Below, piece by piece: positions 26,434-35,807 of a stretch of DNA of 64,000 nt. The notes beneath the pieces are model-generated. The model was not told the origin of the DNA. It ran no database searches and worked only from the letters and a program-made list of their open reading frames with translations. The translations under genes and the position numbers were made by a program. The stretch spans positions 1,302,001 through 1,366,000 of the forward strand of contig NZ_CP197171.1 in assembly GCF_052055485.1 (NCBI RefSeq), written 5' to 3'. The stretch is from Amphibacillus sp052055485 (lineage in GTDB: Bacteria; Bacillota; Bacilli; Bacillales; Amphibacillaceae). The stretch's first letter is position 1, and the number at the start of each line of letters is the position of its first letter.

Positions 26434-29069
26434 ACATCATCAATAAATTAACATGGCGACACTTAAAGGAAAACAAGCGCAGAACACTTGTCACTATTAT
26501 AGGTGTGGTTATTTCTGTTGCTATGTTGACAGCTGTTTCAACCCTTGCTGTCTCATTTATGTCATTGTTGCAAAGACAACACATCGCAGATGAAGGGGAA
26601 TGGCATGTTCTTTATAAAGATGTAGATGAAGAACAATTAGCGGCTATTCACGCGGATAAAAATACTGAATCTGTTATCCTATCAAGAGATGCAGGCTATT
26701 CTGATTTAGAGGAAAGTGAAAATAGCTTTAAACCCTACTTATTTTTAAGAGAATATAATGAGGCAGGTTTTCAACAATTTCCGATTGAATTAATTGAAGG
26801 AAAAATGCCAACAAATGAAAGTGAATTGTTGATCTCAGAGCATATTACAACAGATGGCGGAATTGAATATGAAATTGGGGATACGATCACACTCGAGCTT
26901 GGTGAGCGAAAAGTTGACGATGAAGAAATGAATCAAAATACTATTGATCAATCCTATCCCTTGCAGAAGCGACCATTGAGTGAAGCATCTGATTCAAATG
27001 GGGATACAGTAGCTACGGAATTGACAGAAGAAGTGTCTGAATCCATTATAAACACAATAAGTAAGGACTTCACCATTGTCGGTATCATGGAACGCCCCGA
27101 ATGGGAACCCATCTCAGCCCCAGGCTATACAGTGTTGACTCACTTACCGGAGTATTATTTTGCTGTTGAAAATGAAACGATCAATGTGTCAGTTGTCTGG
27201 GACAAGATCAGCCGATCAGCTGTGGAAAATGCTGAACAGCTAGGGGACTCACTAAATATCGAAGACTACTCTTTGAACAGTAATTTATTACGCTATTATG
27301 GCGTGATTAGTAATGAGTTTTTGCGAACAACTTTTTATTCCTTAGTCGGTATTCTCATGGCTGTTATTATGATTGGTTCTATGTCATTAATCTATAATGC
27401 GTTTGCTATTTCTGTTTCAGAACGTTCGCGTTATTTAGGGATGTTATCAAGTGTTGGAGCAACGAAAAAGCAGAAGCGTAACTCGGTATTCTTTGAAGGG
27501 GCTATTATTGGGCTAATCAGTATTCCGCTCGGTGTTATTAGTGGATTAGTCGGAATAGGAATCACCTTTCATTTTATTAATTCACTATTGCAAGATTTAT
27601 TAGAGATAACAGAAGAGCTTACTATCGTCGTTACACCCTTATCGATTGTCATGGCATGTCTCGTCTCGTTGTTGACGATTTTTATGTCAACCTACATCCC
27701 AGCTAGAAGAGCATCTAGAGTATCAGCTATTGATGCGATCAGGCAGACAATGGATATTAAAATGACAAGGAAAAAAGTAAAAACATCGCGACTTGTTCGT
27801 AAACTATTTGGCATTGAAGCAGAGTTCGGCTTGAAGAATTTGAAAAGAAACAAGCGCAGATATTTTGCCACGGTATTTTCTCTAGTCATTAGTATTGTTT
27901 TGTTTTTAACTGTCTCATATTTTACTGATCAACTTAAACAATCATCCAACTATTTTGTAGATGACTTCAATCATGATATTGAGATCACATCTTGGATAAG
28001 TGATGGTGGTGAACATCAATTTAGTGACTCCTTTATTCGTTCAATCACGTCGATGGATGAAGTGACAGAGTATAGTTTTATCCAAGCGGTAGATTTAAAA
28101 ACAGCATTGTCCGAAAATCAAGTCCCGGATCAATTAAATGAATTTGTTGAAGATGGCGAGTACGAGTCACCTATCAATTTGTATGTTTTAGATAAAGAAA
28201 GTTTACAGCAATATGCTGAGGAAATAGGTATAAATGATACACAGTTAACAGAAGAAGATAAAATGACAGGAATTATCATTAATAAGGCGATGGCTATTGG
28301 TGAAAAACGAGGGGAATCAGAGGCAGTTCAAATGAGTCCTGGGGAATCCCTTGAAGTAGTCTATGAGGATTATTGGCAAGGAGAGAAAGAAACCGTGCTA
28401 GGTGATATAGAAATTGTTGCTTTGACAGATAAACTTCCACTTGGTGTTCAGCTGCGCCATCAAGGCCAACTATCGATGATTGTTTCTCCTGAAACATTTG
28501 CCCAATTAAACGGAAATGATCAAATTAGTGAAGCAACTTATGGTTTGTACCTAACAAGTTCAGAACCTTTGGTCATACATGAGAAGTTGATCGAACTAGT
28601 TGATAATAATATGCATATCACCAATTATCATAAAATAAGACAAGAGGAAGAACAAATTGTATTGTTGATGTCAGTATTCATATATGGCTTTATTACGTTG
28701 ATTACGGCTATTTCTGTTGCTAATATATTCAATACCATTTCGACCAGTATATCACTTAGAAAAACAGAGTTCGCCATGCTTAAATCTGTCGGGATGACTC
28801 CTAAAGGTTTCAATAAGATGATTAACTATGAAAGTATTTTTTATGGGATCAAATCATTATTGTATGGCTTACCGATTAGTGTGGCTGTTATGTATGCCAT
28901 TTACGAGGCGATGATGCTATCGTTTGATTACCCATTTCGTCTGCCATGGTTAAGCATGTTGTATGTAGTGATTGCGGTATTCCTGATTGTCAGTTCAGCC
29001 ATGCTCTATTCTGGTTCAAAAGTGAAAAAAGAAAATATTATTGAAGCTTTGAAGCAAGAAAATATTTAG
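26430..29069 (+). CDS. FtsX-family ABC permease (two FtsX domains)
   Basis: An 879-residue permease. A first membrane helix (about residues 17-40) is followed by an extracellular region of about 250 residues, then a three-helix FtsX domain (about 305-425). The pattern repeats with a helix near 480-500, a second outside domain, and a final FtsX domain (about 745-870). The duplicated 'NLKRNKRRYFATVFSLVISI' resembles the N-terminal 'HLKENKRRTLVTIIGVVISV', so the protein is an internal duplication. Together with the two-component system it probably removes or senses membrane-active peptides. The substrate is unknown. Confidence 0.88.
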   Translation: MNIINKLTWRHLKENKRRTLVTIIGVVISVAMLTAVSTLAVSFMSLLQRQHIADEGEWHVLYKDVDEEQLAAIHADKNTESVILSRDAGYSDLEESENSFKPYLFLREYNEAGFQQFPIELIEGKMPTNESELLISEHITTDGGIEYEIGDTITLELGERKVDDEEMNQNTIDQSYPLQKRPLSEASDSNGDTVATELTEEVSESIINTISKDFTIVGIMERPEWEPISAPGYTVLTHLPEYYFAVENETINVSVVWDKISRSAVENAEQLGDSLNIEDYSLNSNLLRYYGVISNEFLRTTFYSLVGILMAVIMIGSMSLIYNAFAISVSERSRYLGMLSSVGATKKQKRNSVFFEGAIIGLISIPLGVISGLVGIGITFHFINSLLQDLLEITEELTIVVTPLSIVMACLVSLLTIFMSTYIPARRASRVSAIDAIRQTMDIKMTRKKVKTSRLVRKLFGIEAEFGLKNLKRNKRRYFATVFSLVISIVLFLTVSYFTDQLKQSSNYFVDDFNHDIEITSWISDGGEHQFSDSFIRSITSMDEVTEYSFIQAVDLKTALSENQVPDQLNEFVEDGEYESPINLYVLDKESLQQYAEEIGINDTQLTEEDKMTGIIINKAMAIGEKRGESEAVQMSPGESLEVVYEDYWQGEKETVLGDIEIVALTDKLPLGVQLRHQGQLSMIVSPETFAQLNGNDQISEATYGLYLTSSEPLVIHEKLIELVDNNMHITNYHKIRQEEEQIVLLMSVFIYGFITLITAISVANIFNTISTSISLRKTEFAMLKSVGMTPKGFNKMINYESIFYGIKSLLYGLPISVAVMYAIYEAMMLSFDYPFRLPWLSMLYVVIAVFLIVSSAMLYSGSKVKKENIIEALKQENI

Positions 29070-29155
29070 GAACTAAAAGATAGGTTGCCGGATTAGTTTA
29101 TAGAAAAAGTGTAGAATATTTATAACTACATTAGCTTAATTTTATGAGATGATAT

Positions 29156-29211
29156 AAAACACCTCCATAATAGTAATACTTTAAACAAGTATATTTATCG
29201 GAGGTGTTTTT
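29156..29211 (+). terminator. Terminator of the two-component/ABC operon
   Basis: AAAACACCTCC (29156-29166) pairs with GGAGGTGTTTT (29200-29210), followed by more T. The loop of 33 nt contains a second short stem. It lies about 90 bp past the permease stop. The rest of 29070-29383 shows no gene. Confidence 0.85.
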
Positions 29212-29383
29212 GTGTGAAAAAATATATCCATGTGTATTTAATAGGTTTGTTTAACTAATAGTAAATACTTTTCCCTTCATCTCTATACTATAAATACTCT
29301 TTTGAAGAGACAACAGGTCAAATACAATATTATTTAAGTCCAAGTAATTAAAATAATAGTCTTTTCTAGTGTGAGGCTAGAAT

Positions 29384-30388
29384 TTAACATGATTTTCGTA
29401 TCATGAGTTCTGTAGGAAAATAATAATTACTAGTTTCTTTTTCTGGAGTATTAATTTTCTCTATAATTAAACTTGCTGCTTTTTCCCCCATTAGCTTAGA
29501 GGGTTGTTTTATTACGGAAAGGGGTGGATCAGTAATGATAGCCCACTCGTAATCATCAAATCCAATAATAGATACATCTTCAGGTATTTTCACCCCATTT
29601 TCCTTAAAATAGGTTATTGCTCCTATTGTCATCAAGTTATTTGCCACAAATATTGAATCAACTATCTCCTGCTCATATAATTCTTTGGCTAGTAGATAAC
29701 CACTTTTGAATTTTGAATCCCCATTTTTTATTAGAGAACTTTTAACATCAATGTCATGATCTTCAAGAGCACTAACATATCCCTCTATACGCTCTTTAGT
29801 AGTACTTATATTTGGCGTTCCAGCTATCAACGCAATTTTTTTACAGCTTTTTTGTATTAAATAAGTGATTGCCTCATAGACAGCAATTTTATTTTTAACA
29901 GCTATAACATCATGGGGGACTCCTTTTGGTTTCCGATCAATAAATACAGTTGGAATATCATATTTAATATATGGTTTTATTTCAGCATAGTTTTCCGCAC
30001 TTGAAGCAATGATTAATCCTTGTACTAATTGCGCATTAAAAGTTTTAATTTGTTCAATTTCTGATGAAACAAGTTCGTCAGAATTACTAACTAACAGCTG
30101 ATAGCCTTCTTTTCTTAAAGTGCTTTCAATTCCTTGAATAAGGGATGTAAAGAAATAATTCGAAATATCAGGCAATATGACTCCAATTATATTTGTTTTT
30201 TGTCTCCTTAGATTTCGCGCTGTATAATTTGGTGTGTAATCTAATTTTTCCATTGCTTCTTGAACTCTTTGTTTTGTCTCTTCTGACACAAACCTTGTTC
30301 CATTAATCACATGTGATACTGTTGCTGTAGAAGTTCCAGCTAATTGAGCTACTTTTTTCATAGTTTTAGACATTTTAACATCATCCAT
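29384..30388 (-). CDS. LacI-family transcriptional regulator of the PTS/fructosidase locus
   Basis: A 334-residue repressor. The N-terminal helix-turn-helix reads 'MKKVAQLAGTSTATVSHVIN', followed by the hinge 'YTPNYTARNLRRQKTNIIGV' and a periplasmic-binding-protein-like sugar-sensing core ending 'PTELMIRKSC'. It is divergent from the PTS operon and has matching palindromic operators both in its own leader (30391-30402) and at the PTS promoter (30655-30678), so it likely represses both. Ribosome sites are weak; the ATG at 30388 or the one at 30373 (MSKTM) could start it. The effector sugar is unknown, probably a fructoside. Confidence 0.88.
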   Translation of the reverse strand: MDDVKMSKTMKKVAQLAGTSTATVSHVINGTRFVSEETKQRVQEAMEKLDYTPNYTARNLRRQKTNIIGVILPDISNYFFTSLIQGIESTLRKEGYQLLVSNSDELVSSEIEQIKTFNAQLVQGLIIASSAENYAEIKPYIKYDIPTVFIDRKPKGVPHDVIAVKNKIAVYEAITYLIQKSCKKIALIAGTPNISTTKERIEGYVSALEDHDIDVKSSLIKNGDSKFKSGYLLAKELYEQEIVDSIFVANNLMTIGAITYFKENGVKIPEDVSIIGFDDYEWAIITDPPLSVIKQPSKLMGEKAASLIIEKINTPEKETSNYYFPTELMIRKSC

Positions 30389-30390
30389 TT

Positions 30391-30450
30391 CAAGTAATCG
30401 ATTACGTAGATAGGTAAATTTAAAATAGCCTACTTATATTAAAATGTCAA
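30391..30450 (-). promoter_or_regulatory. Promoter and operator of the lacI-type gene
   Basis: On the minus strand TTGACA (30445-30450), a 17-bp spacer and TATTTT (30422-30427) make a promoter. The perfect palindrome GTAATCGATTAC (30391-30402) lies in the untranslated leader next to the start codon and is identical to one PTS operator, so the repressor probably controls itself. Confidence 0.7.
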
Positions 30451-30620
30451 ATTTAATTATTTAATCTAAAAATATGAGGTCATATTTTTAACAAAATTCA
30501 AGTTTCTTGAGTCAAAAACAAATTGTATAAAGTTAGAGTTAATAAAAAATTAAAAGCTACCTTTTTAAAAGCTTTGTCAGTTTTTGAATTTTAATAAATT
30601 ATAATTATGGAATTGACTTA

Positions 30621-30678
30621 TTGACAAAAAAATTGTTACGTAGTAATATTTGAGGTAATCGATTACGTAAACGATTAC
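30621..30678 (+). promoter_or_regulatory. PTS operon promoter with tandem LacI-type operators
   Basis: TTGACA (30621-30626), a 17-bp spacer and TAATAT (30644-30649). Directly downstream are two abutting operators, GTAATCGATTAC (30655-30666) and GTAAACGATTAC (30667-30678), which would cover the transcription start. The central CG and the palindrome are typical for LacI/GalR repressors. Confidence 0.75.
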
Positions 30679-31217
30679 TAACTATGAATATATTAGTTTA
30701 TAATTTCATTTTTAAAATAGTTAATGTCTATTAGACCAGGTGAATGAAGGCTTTAGAATAACAATAGAAAGAGGGATGCCATGAATGTGATGAGGTTACA
30801 TTAATACATGGTAGAGTCGCAAGCAAAATTAATGAAGTATCGAAATAGTTAATGTTCTGTGGAATCGAAGAAAAGTGAAAAGCCCTTTTTGATCTATAGC
30901 TTAAAATCATGTGTCGAATTTATCCTGGAAAATAAAGGACTTTAACTTATCGCTCTATTAGTTTTTATAATGTGGTAAGACTTTTAGAATTAAAAAATCT
31001 ATTAAATAAAATTAATAGATATATACTGTCATAAATTTGAAAGCGATTCAGTATTTTATCTTTGATTTTATTACATGAATCATTTTTATTAATTGAAATT
31101 TTATATTGAATAGACTATTTATTTTTAAGTTTATATTTAAGATGGTAATTAGAGGTTTTTTAATTCTGATTGAAATATATAGTAAAAGACGAAATATCTT
31201 TAAAGGAGATGAAATAA
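30679..31217 (+). other. Long leader between PTS promoter and EIIC gene
   Basis: About 540 bp of AT-rich DNA without a normal gene. It holds a possible 7-codon frame MNVMRLH (30781-30804) behind an AGAGGGATGCC site, and a cre-like but imperfect sequence TGAAAGCGATTCA (near 31039-31051, one base short of the consensus). No riboswitch class is recognised and no strong terminator is seen. The next gene has its own AAAGGAG. Confidence 0.35.
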
Positions 31218-31991
31218 ATGGATGTCCAACTCTGGCAAATAGTAATTGTTGTATTGTATGGGTTTTTTATTAATTATGACAAGAATGGAACAATGATTGG
31301 AACTTCCCAGCCAGTTACAGCAGGTCTAATTGTTGGACTTGTTTTAGGAGATTTACAAACAGGTCTATATATTGGGGGAACACTTCAATTAATGACTCTT
31401 GGGATTTCAAGTTTTGGAGGCGCGTCTGTCCCCGATTATCAAACAGCATCTTTAGTTGGAACCTATGTTGCCATTACCACAGGTCAATCAGCCTCTTTGG
31501 GAATTACTTTAGCTATCCCAGTGGCGATGTTAATGGTACAACTAGATGTTTTAAAATGGGTAACAAATATCTATTTGCAAAATAAAGCGGAAAAGTTTGC
31601 AGATGAAGGCAAATTTAAGAAGATTGAATGGATGCATCTTCTAGGTGTGTTTAATACAATGTTAACTTCAGGAATTCCAGTTACTTTAACAGTTATAGTT
31701 GGCCCAACAATTGTTGAGCAGATTGTTCAATATATTCCTGATTGGTTATCCAGTGGTTTAGATGTTGCTGGAGGTTTATTGCCTGCTTTAGGTATTGGTT
31801 TGCTATTACGTTATCTCCCGGCAAAAGATTACTTTGGATATTTGATTATAGGTTTCGTTGCGGCAGTTTATCTTGACATTCCAATCTTAGGTGTTGCACT
31901 TGCAGGAGCAGCATTTGCGTTAATTTTATTCAAAAAAAATATAAATTCGCAACAAGTACAGACTGTTGGGGGGATGGATGAAAATGAATAA
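31218..31991 (+). CDS. PTS mannose/fructose/sorbose family EIIC component
   Basis: A 257-residue membrane protein of the mannose-type EIIC family, with about seven to eight helices. The segment 'GLIVGLVLGDLQTGLYIGGT' and the following 'LQLMTLGISSFGGASVPDY' are the characteristic sugar-path region. It forms the channel with EIID. The neighbouring fructosidase suggests fructose or a fructan-derived sugar (inference). GGAGATGAAATAA precedes the ATG. The coding end overlaps the EIID start. Confidence 0.9.
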   Translation: MDVQLWQIVIVVLYGFFINYDKNGTMIGTSQPVTAGLIVGLVLGDLQTGLYIGGTLQLMTLGISSFGGASVPDYQTASLVGTYVAITTGQSASLGITLAIPVAMLMVQLDVLKWVTNIYLQNKAEKFADEGKFKKIEWMHLLGVFNTMLTSGIPVTLTVIVGPTIVEQIVQYIPDWLSSGLDVAGGLLPALGIGLLLRYLPAKDYFGYLIIGFVAAVYLDIPILGVALAGAAFALILFKKNINSQQVQTVGGMDENE

Positions 31992-32784
31992 CGAAAAACC
32001 AGTAGATAATAAAACTAAAAACCGTGTTTTACTTCGTTGGATGCTAAACGGTGGAGCATCTTTGAATTACGAAAAGATGATGGGGTTAGCTTATACTTAC
32101 TCTATGATGCCTTTCCTAAAAGAAAATTATAAAGATGATCCTGAAAAAATGAAAGCAGCGGTAAAAACACACTTGCAATTTTTTAACACAAGTCCTTATG
32201 TTGCTCCTTATGTAATGGGTGTGAATTTAGGAATAGAGGAGAAAGAAAAGGAAAAATCGTTAGATACTGTAGCAGCTCTGAAAACGGGGCTTATGGGTCC
32301 CTTAGCAGGGTTAGGAGATAGCTTGTTTGTAGTTATTCCATGGACTATATTTGGTGCAATAGCTGCAAATATGGCATTAGAAGGAAGTGCCATTGGTATA
32401 GCTATGTGGTTAATTGTAACTTGGGTTTTAAAACTTGTAGGTATTCCTTTATATAAAGGCGGGTTAAAATCTGGAACTCGGTTATTAGAAACTCTTGAGA
32501 CAAAAATGAAGGCATTTACGGAAAGTATTGCTGTTTTAGGTTTGATGGTAGTAGGAGCTTTAATCCCAACAGTAGTAAATGCTGACCTGGCGTTTCATTT
32601 TCAACAAGGCTCTCTAGAAATGTCTGGTAAGGAAATTCTAGATAGTATTATGCCTGGATTAATACCTGCGGCAATGGTCTTTCTTGTGTATTTCCTATTA
32701 GGGAAAAAAGTGAAACCAGTTTATATTATATTCTTAATTCTAATTTTATCTGTTGTTCTCTACGTATTAAATATTCTGGAGTAG
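31984..32784 (+). CDS. PTS mannose/fructose/sorbose family EIID component
   Basis: A 266-residue EIID. The hallmark segments are 'LNYEKMMGLAYTYSMMPFL', 'LQFFNTSPYVAPYVMGVNLG' and 'KTGLMGPLAGLGDSLFVVI', with C-terminal membrane helices. The ATG at 31984 is chosen because GGGGGG lies about 10 bp upstream; an ATG at 31978 is too near it. It overlaps the EIIC gene by 8 bp, so both are coupled. A long gap (238 bp) with a perfect inverted repeat (GAAATCATTT, 32843-32852, and 32861-32870) separates it from EIIB. Confidence 0.9.
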   Translation: MNNEKPVDNKTKNRVLLRWMLNGGASLNYEKMMGLAYTYSMMPFLKENYKDDPEKMKAAVKTHLQFFNTSPYVAPYVMGVNLGIEEKEKEKSLDTVAALKTGLMGPLAGLGDSLFVVIPWTIFGAIAANMALEGSAIGIAMWLIVTWVLKLVGIPLYKGGLKSGTRLLETLETKMKAFTESIAVLGLMVVGALIPTVVNADLAFHFQQGSLEMSGKEILDSIMPGLIPAAMVFLVYFLLGKKVKPVYIIFLILILSVVLYVLNILE

Positions 32785-33022
32785 AGAAACAGTTTAACTA
32801 TGGTGGGGAATCAATAATTTTCTAAAGATTCATTTTCATGATGAAATCATTTAACACAGTAAATGATTTCAAGAAGATTTATCTATATTAACAAAATGAT
32901 GGAGTAAAAGTTCTGATCTTCAACAATAATAAGTAACTCTTTAGACCTTTATCGTGTTAAGGTGTAGTATAAAAAAAGATTTAATTTTTACAATAAAACT
33001 TTCGTAGAAGGAGGTTATCATA

Positions 33023-33499
33023 ATGAAAGGTATTATTCATATTAGAGTTGATGATCGACTTATTCATGGTCAAGTAGCAACTCAATGGGTAAATCATCTA
33101 GGGGCAACCCGAATTATGGTAATAAATGATGAAATAGCAACAAATGATATACAAAAAAGAGCTTTGAGAATTGCAGCACCACCAAATGTAAGCTCCTCAA
33201 TCATAACAAAACAAACGGCTGCGACTAATATTTTATCTGGCAAATACGATGGGCAAAAGGTATTGATTGTTTTAAAATCGCCTAATGATGTGGTTGATTT
33301 ATTGAATTTAGGCCTGAATATTAAAAAGATTAATTTAGGAAATCTTTCTGTACGTGAAGGGACGCATCGCATTCTTCCGACGATAAGTGTTACAAATGAA
33401 GAAGAAGAGTCTCTGAAAGAACTAATTAATAAGGAAATAGAAGTTACAGCAATTATGGTGCCTGGAGACAGTAAAGTATATGTTAAGGATATTCTATAA
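33023..33499 (+). CDS. PTS mannose/fructose/sorbose family EIIB component
   Basis: A 158-residue cytosolic EIIB. The phosphorylated His is in 'RVDDRLIHGQVATQWVNHLG' near residue 15. The rest follows the LevE/ManX-B pattern, with 'KINLGNLSVREGT' in the second half. It passes phosphate from EIIA to the sugar. The gene order C-D-B-A differs from the more common A-B-C-D. AGGAGGTTATCATA precedes the start. Confidence 0.9.
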   Translation: MKGIIHIRVDDRLIHGQVATQWVNHLGATRIMVINDEIATNDIQKRALRIAAPPNVSSSIITKQTAATNILSGKYDGQKVLIVLKSPNDVVDLLNLGLNIKKINLGNLSVREGTHRILPTISVTNEEEESLKELINKEIEVTAIMVPGDSKVYVKDIL

Positions 33500-33526
33500 G
33501 TTGTGTTTATATCCAGATTAGGGAAA

Positions 33527-33578
33527 GCATATTAAAATGGGCTAATAAAAAAACAATTATGCCCATTTGATGCTTTTT
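33527..33578 (+). terminator. Terminator inside the PTS locus, between EIIB and EIIA
   Basis: GCAT/ATGC and AAATGGGC (33535-33542)/GCCCATTT (33561-33568) form a two-part stem with an 18-nt loop, followed by TTTTT at 33574-33578. Its position splits the operon, so EIIA and the fructosidase may need another promoter. A TATAAT at 33635-33640, next to a palindrome AAGTATTATTTTAAATAATA (from 33612), is a candidate. Confidence 0.7.
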
Positions 33579-33725
33579 CTATGGACAAAAAGCTATTGCA
33601 ATATTAATTGTAAGTATTATTTTAAATAATACTTTATAATTAAATGTCACTATAGGGTAGTGACTTTGAGAAAGACTAATTTTTGATAATTTTGATCACT
33701 CGAAAAGCGAGAGGTGTGATAGGAA

Positions 33726-34145
33726 ATGTTTGAAATAATTATAGCTACACATGGTCCATTAGCTTCATCTCTAGTTAAAACTTTAAATTTTTTCTTTCCT
33801 GATACTCAAAATGTACACCCAATAGCCATTGACGATAAGGGAATTGAATGCTTTTCTGAAAAAATAAATCAATTGTTTTTAGAGGTAAAGGATAAGGATG
33901 TATTAATTTTTACAGATTTACTCTATGGAACACCTTTTAATGAAGCAGCAAAAAATATTAATTTGATAGAAGGAAATTCTGAAATATTAGCGGGTATTAA
34001 TTTGCCAGCATTGGTAGAGGCAGTCAATTTTCAAAAACAAGATAAAGATCTTATTCAATCTCTCCCCGCTATTCGTGATGCAGCTGTATTACAATCATAT
34101 AGTGAGAGCATAGCTCTTTTAAATGGAAAAGAAGATGATGAATGA
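33726..34145 (+). CDS. PTS mannose family EIIA component
   Basis: A 139-residue EIIA of the mannose type. It starts 'MFEIIIATHGPLASSLVKTL', where the His of ATHG (residue 9) is the phosphorylation site. 'VLIFTDLLYGTPFNEAAKNI' and 'EILAGINLPALVEAV' are the next conserved parts. It takes phosphate from HPr. It overlaps the GH32 start by 4 bp (ATGA), so the two are translationally coupled. Confidence 0.9.
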   Translation: MFEIIIATHGPLASSLVKTLNFFFPDTQNVHPIAIDDKGIECFSEKINQLFLEVKDKDVLIFTDLLYGTPFNEAAKNINLIEGNSEILAGINLPALVEAVNFQKQDKDLIQSLPAIRDAAVLQSYSESIALLNGKEDDE

Positions 34146-34409
34146 AACAATTAAGTGAAGCCAATCAATTATTTAATTGTTTTACAGGAAGCTTACGATA
34201 TAATTTCCACATTTGTCCTAAAAGTGGTTGGTCAAATGATCCTAATGGTCTAATTTTCTTTAAGGGATACTATCATATTTTCTTTCAATGCAATCCATTC
34301 AAGACTGATAATTCAACAATTTATTGGGCTCATTTAAGAAGCAAAGACTTAATTTCTTGGGAATGGCTTCCGTTTGCATTAGCACCAGACAAAACATATG
34401 ATTTAGATG

Positions 34410-35807
34410 TGTCAAGTCCAAAATCTTGTGTAATAACCTATAGCTATCTCTGTAGTTACTTGAGAGGGGGGTAGCTTTTCCTGTCCTCGCCATGGCGAGG
34501 TCAGGAAAAGCGTTACATTTAATTCTCCCCCGGGGCATAGTCTCTTAAAAATTTTCGCTTCGTCTTCTGAAATCCTTCGTGGATATCCATCAAAACGGCA
34601 CCGATAAGTCGGACAGCTGAATCTATATTCGGAAAGATCCCAATGACTCTTTCCCTACGCCGTATTTCTCTATTGACTCGCTCTAAACTGTTTGTCGTCC
34701 TTAGAGAGACATGATAGCCCGTGGGTTCTTGGATGAATTGTAGGGCATCATCAAAACCGGCTTCTAACTTCTCGATGACCGCTGTGTACTTCGGATTTCC
34801 CTCGACTGTCTTTATAAAGTTTGTCTTCAATTCTCTGGCATGGGCCAGGGTATCGGCATAAAAGATTTGTTTTAAGGCTGTCCGTTCAGCTTGACTGTTT
34901 TTCTTCGGCATCACATCCGTTAGATTGCGTAAGAAATGGGTGGTACAACGCTGCCATGGACAGTTCAAAAAGTCTTCTTTAATCGCTGCTTTCAATCCAG
35001 AATGCGCATCAGAGATGATGAGCTTGGGTTTCTTCAAACCACGCGCTCGTAAGTCCTGAAAGAAGCTTGTCCAAGCTGCCTTTGATTCCTCTTCTGAAAC
35101 CATAAATCCAATAATCTCACGTCTATTCTCTGACGTCACCCCTTGCGCAATATAGACACCTTTAGATACCACACGATGATTCTCTCGCACTTTAATATAC
35201 ATGGCATCGACATAAACATAGGCATAGTATTTATGGTGAAGGGCGCGCTCTCTAAACGATGCCACCTCAGGATCTAGACGTTTGAGAATATCAGAAGCAA
35301 ATGAACGAGAGACGCCTTCCCCACAGAGGGTCTCAACAATTTTAGTGACCTTTCGGGTCGATACACCACTCACGACAGATTCCACTAATGTCAGAACAAG
35401 CGATTGATCCATACGTTGATACTTCTCGAATAACTTTGTTGAAAAGGCACCAGAGCGTGTCCGAGGGACTTTCAGCGTGATTCGCCCGATAGGTAGTTTA
35501 TAATCTCTTTCGTAATAGCCATTCCGCATGTCTTGGCGAAGTGCATGGCGTTCTCGTGAGTCGGCTTGGACATAGGCATCACGCTCCGCCTCCATGTAGG
35601 CATTAAATACAGCGACTGCCAGTCCTTTAGTTGCCGAATTTAAGTTGCTCGATAAAATTTCCTCTGTTAATTTGTCCATATCTAGGGTAAAATTTAATTG
35701 AGTCATTTCAGTTCTCTCCTTTTCAATGGTTGGTTGGTAACTACATTGTACTATAGGAGAGCTGATTTGGCTCTTTTTCTTTATTACACAATTATATAGC
35801 CTTAATC
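34410..35807 (-). mobile_element. IS256-family insertion sequence, complete (1398 bp)
   Basis: Flanked by 8-bp direct repeats TTTAGATG at 34402-34409 and 35808-35815, the duplication size known for IS256. The ends are imperfect inverted repeats of about 27 bp sharing the inner block TTGTGTAATAA. One intact transposase on the minus strand is inside. Close to the left end is a 38-bp perfect-arm hairpin (34474-34511, centre CCTCGCCATGGCGAGG), able to end transcription coming from either side. Confidence 0.9.
34519..35706 (-). CDS. IS256-family transposase
   Basis: A 395-residue transposase of the mutator-like IS256 family. The three catalytic residues are visible: Asp in 'YVYVDAMYIKVRE', Asp in 'KLIISDAHSGLKAAI' and Glu in 'TTNSLERVNREIRRR', with the adjoining 'CTTHFLRNL'. 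The length is normal and no damage is seen, so the element may be active. The plus-strand DNA shows higher G+C than the host gene it split. Confidence 0.95.
   Translation of the reverse strand: MTQLNFTLDMDKLTEEILSSNLNSATKGLAVAVFNAYMEAERDAYVQADSRERHALRQDMRNGYYERDYKLPIGRITLKVPRTRSGAFSTKLFEKYQRMDQSLVLTLVESVVSGVSTRKVTKIVETLCGEGVSRSFASDILKRLDPEVASFRERALHHKYYAYVYVDAMYIKVRENHRVVSKGVYIAQGVTSENRREIIGFMVSEEESKAAWTSFFQDLRARGLKKPKLIISDAHSGLKAAIKEDFLNCPWQRCTTHFLRNLTDVMPKKNSQAERTALKQIFYADTLAHARELKTNFIKTVEGNPKYTAVIEKLEAGFDDALQFIQEPTGYHVSLRTTNSLERVNREIRRRERVIGIFPNIDSAVRLIGAVLMDIHEGFQKTKRKFLRDYAPGEN

Noticed and set aside
31039..31051. cre site in the PTS leader (TGAAAGCGATTCA)
   Set aside because: One base is missing between the CG core and the right CA arm, so it breaks the 14-bp consensus. 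It is kept only as a remark.
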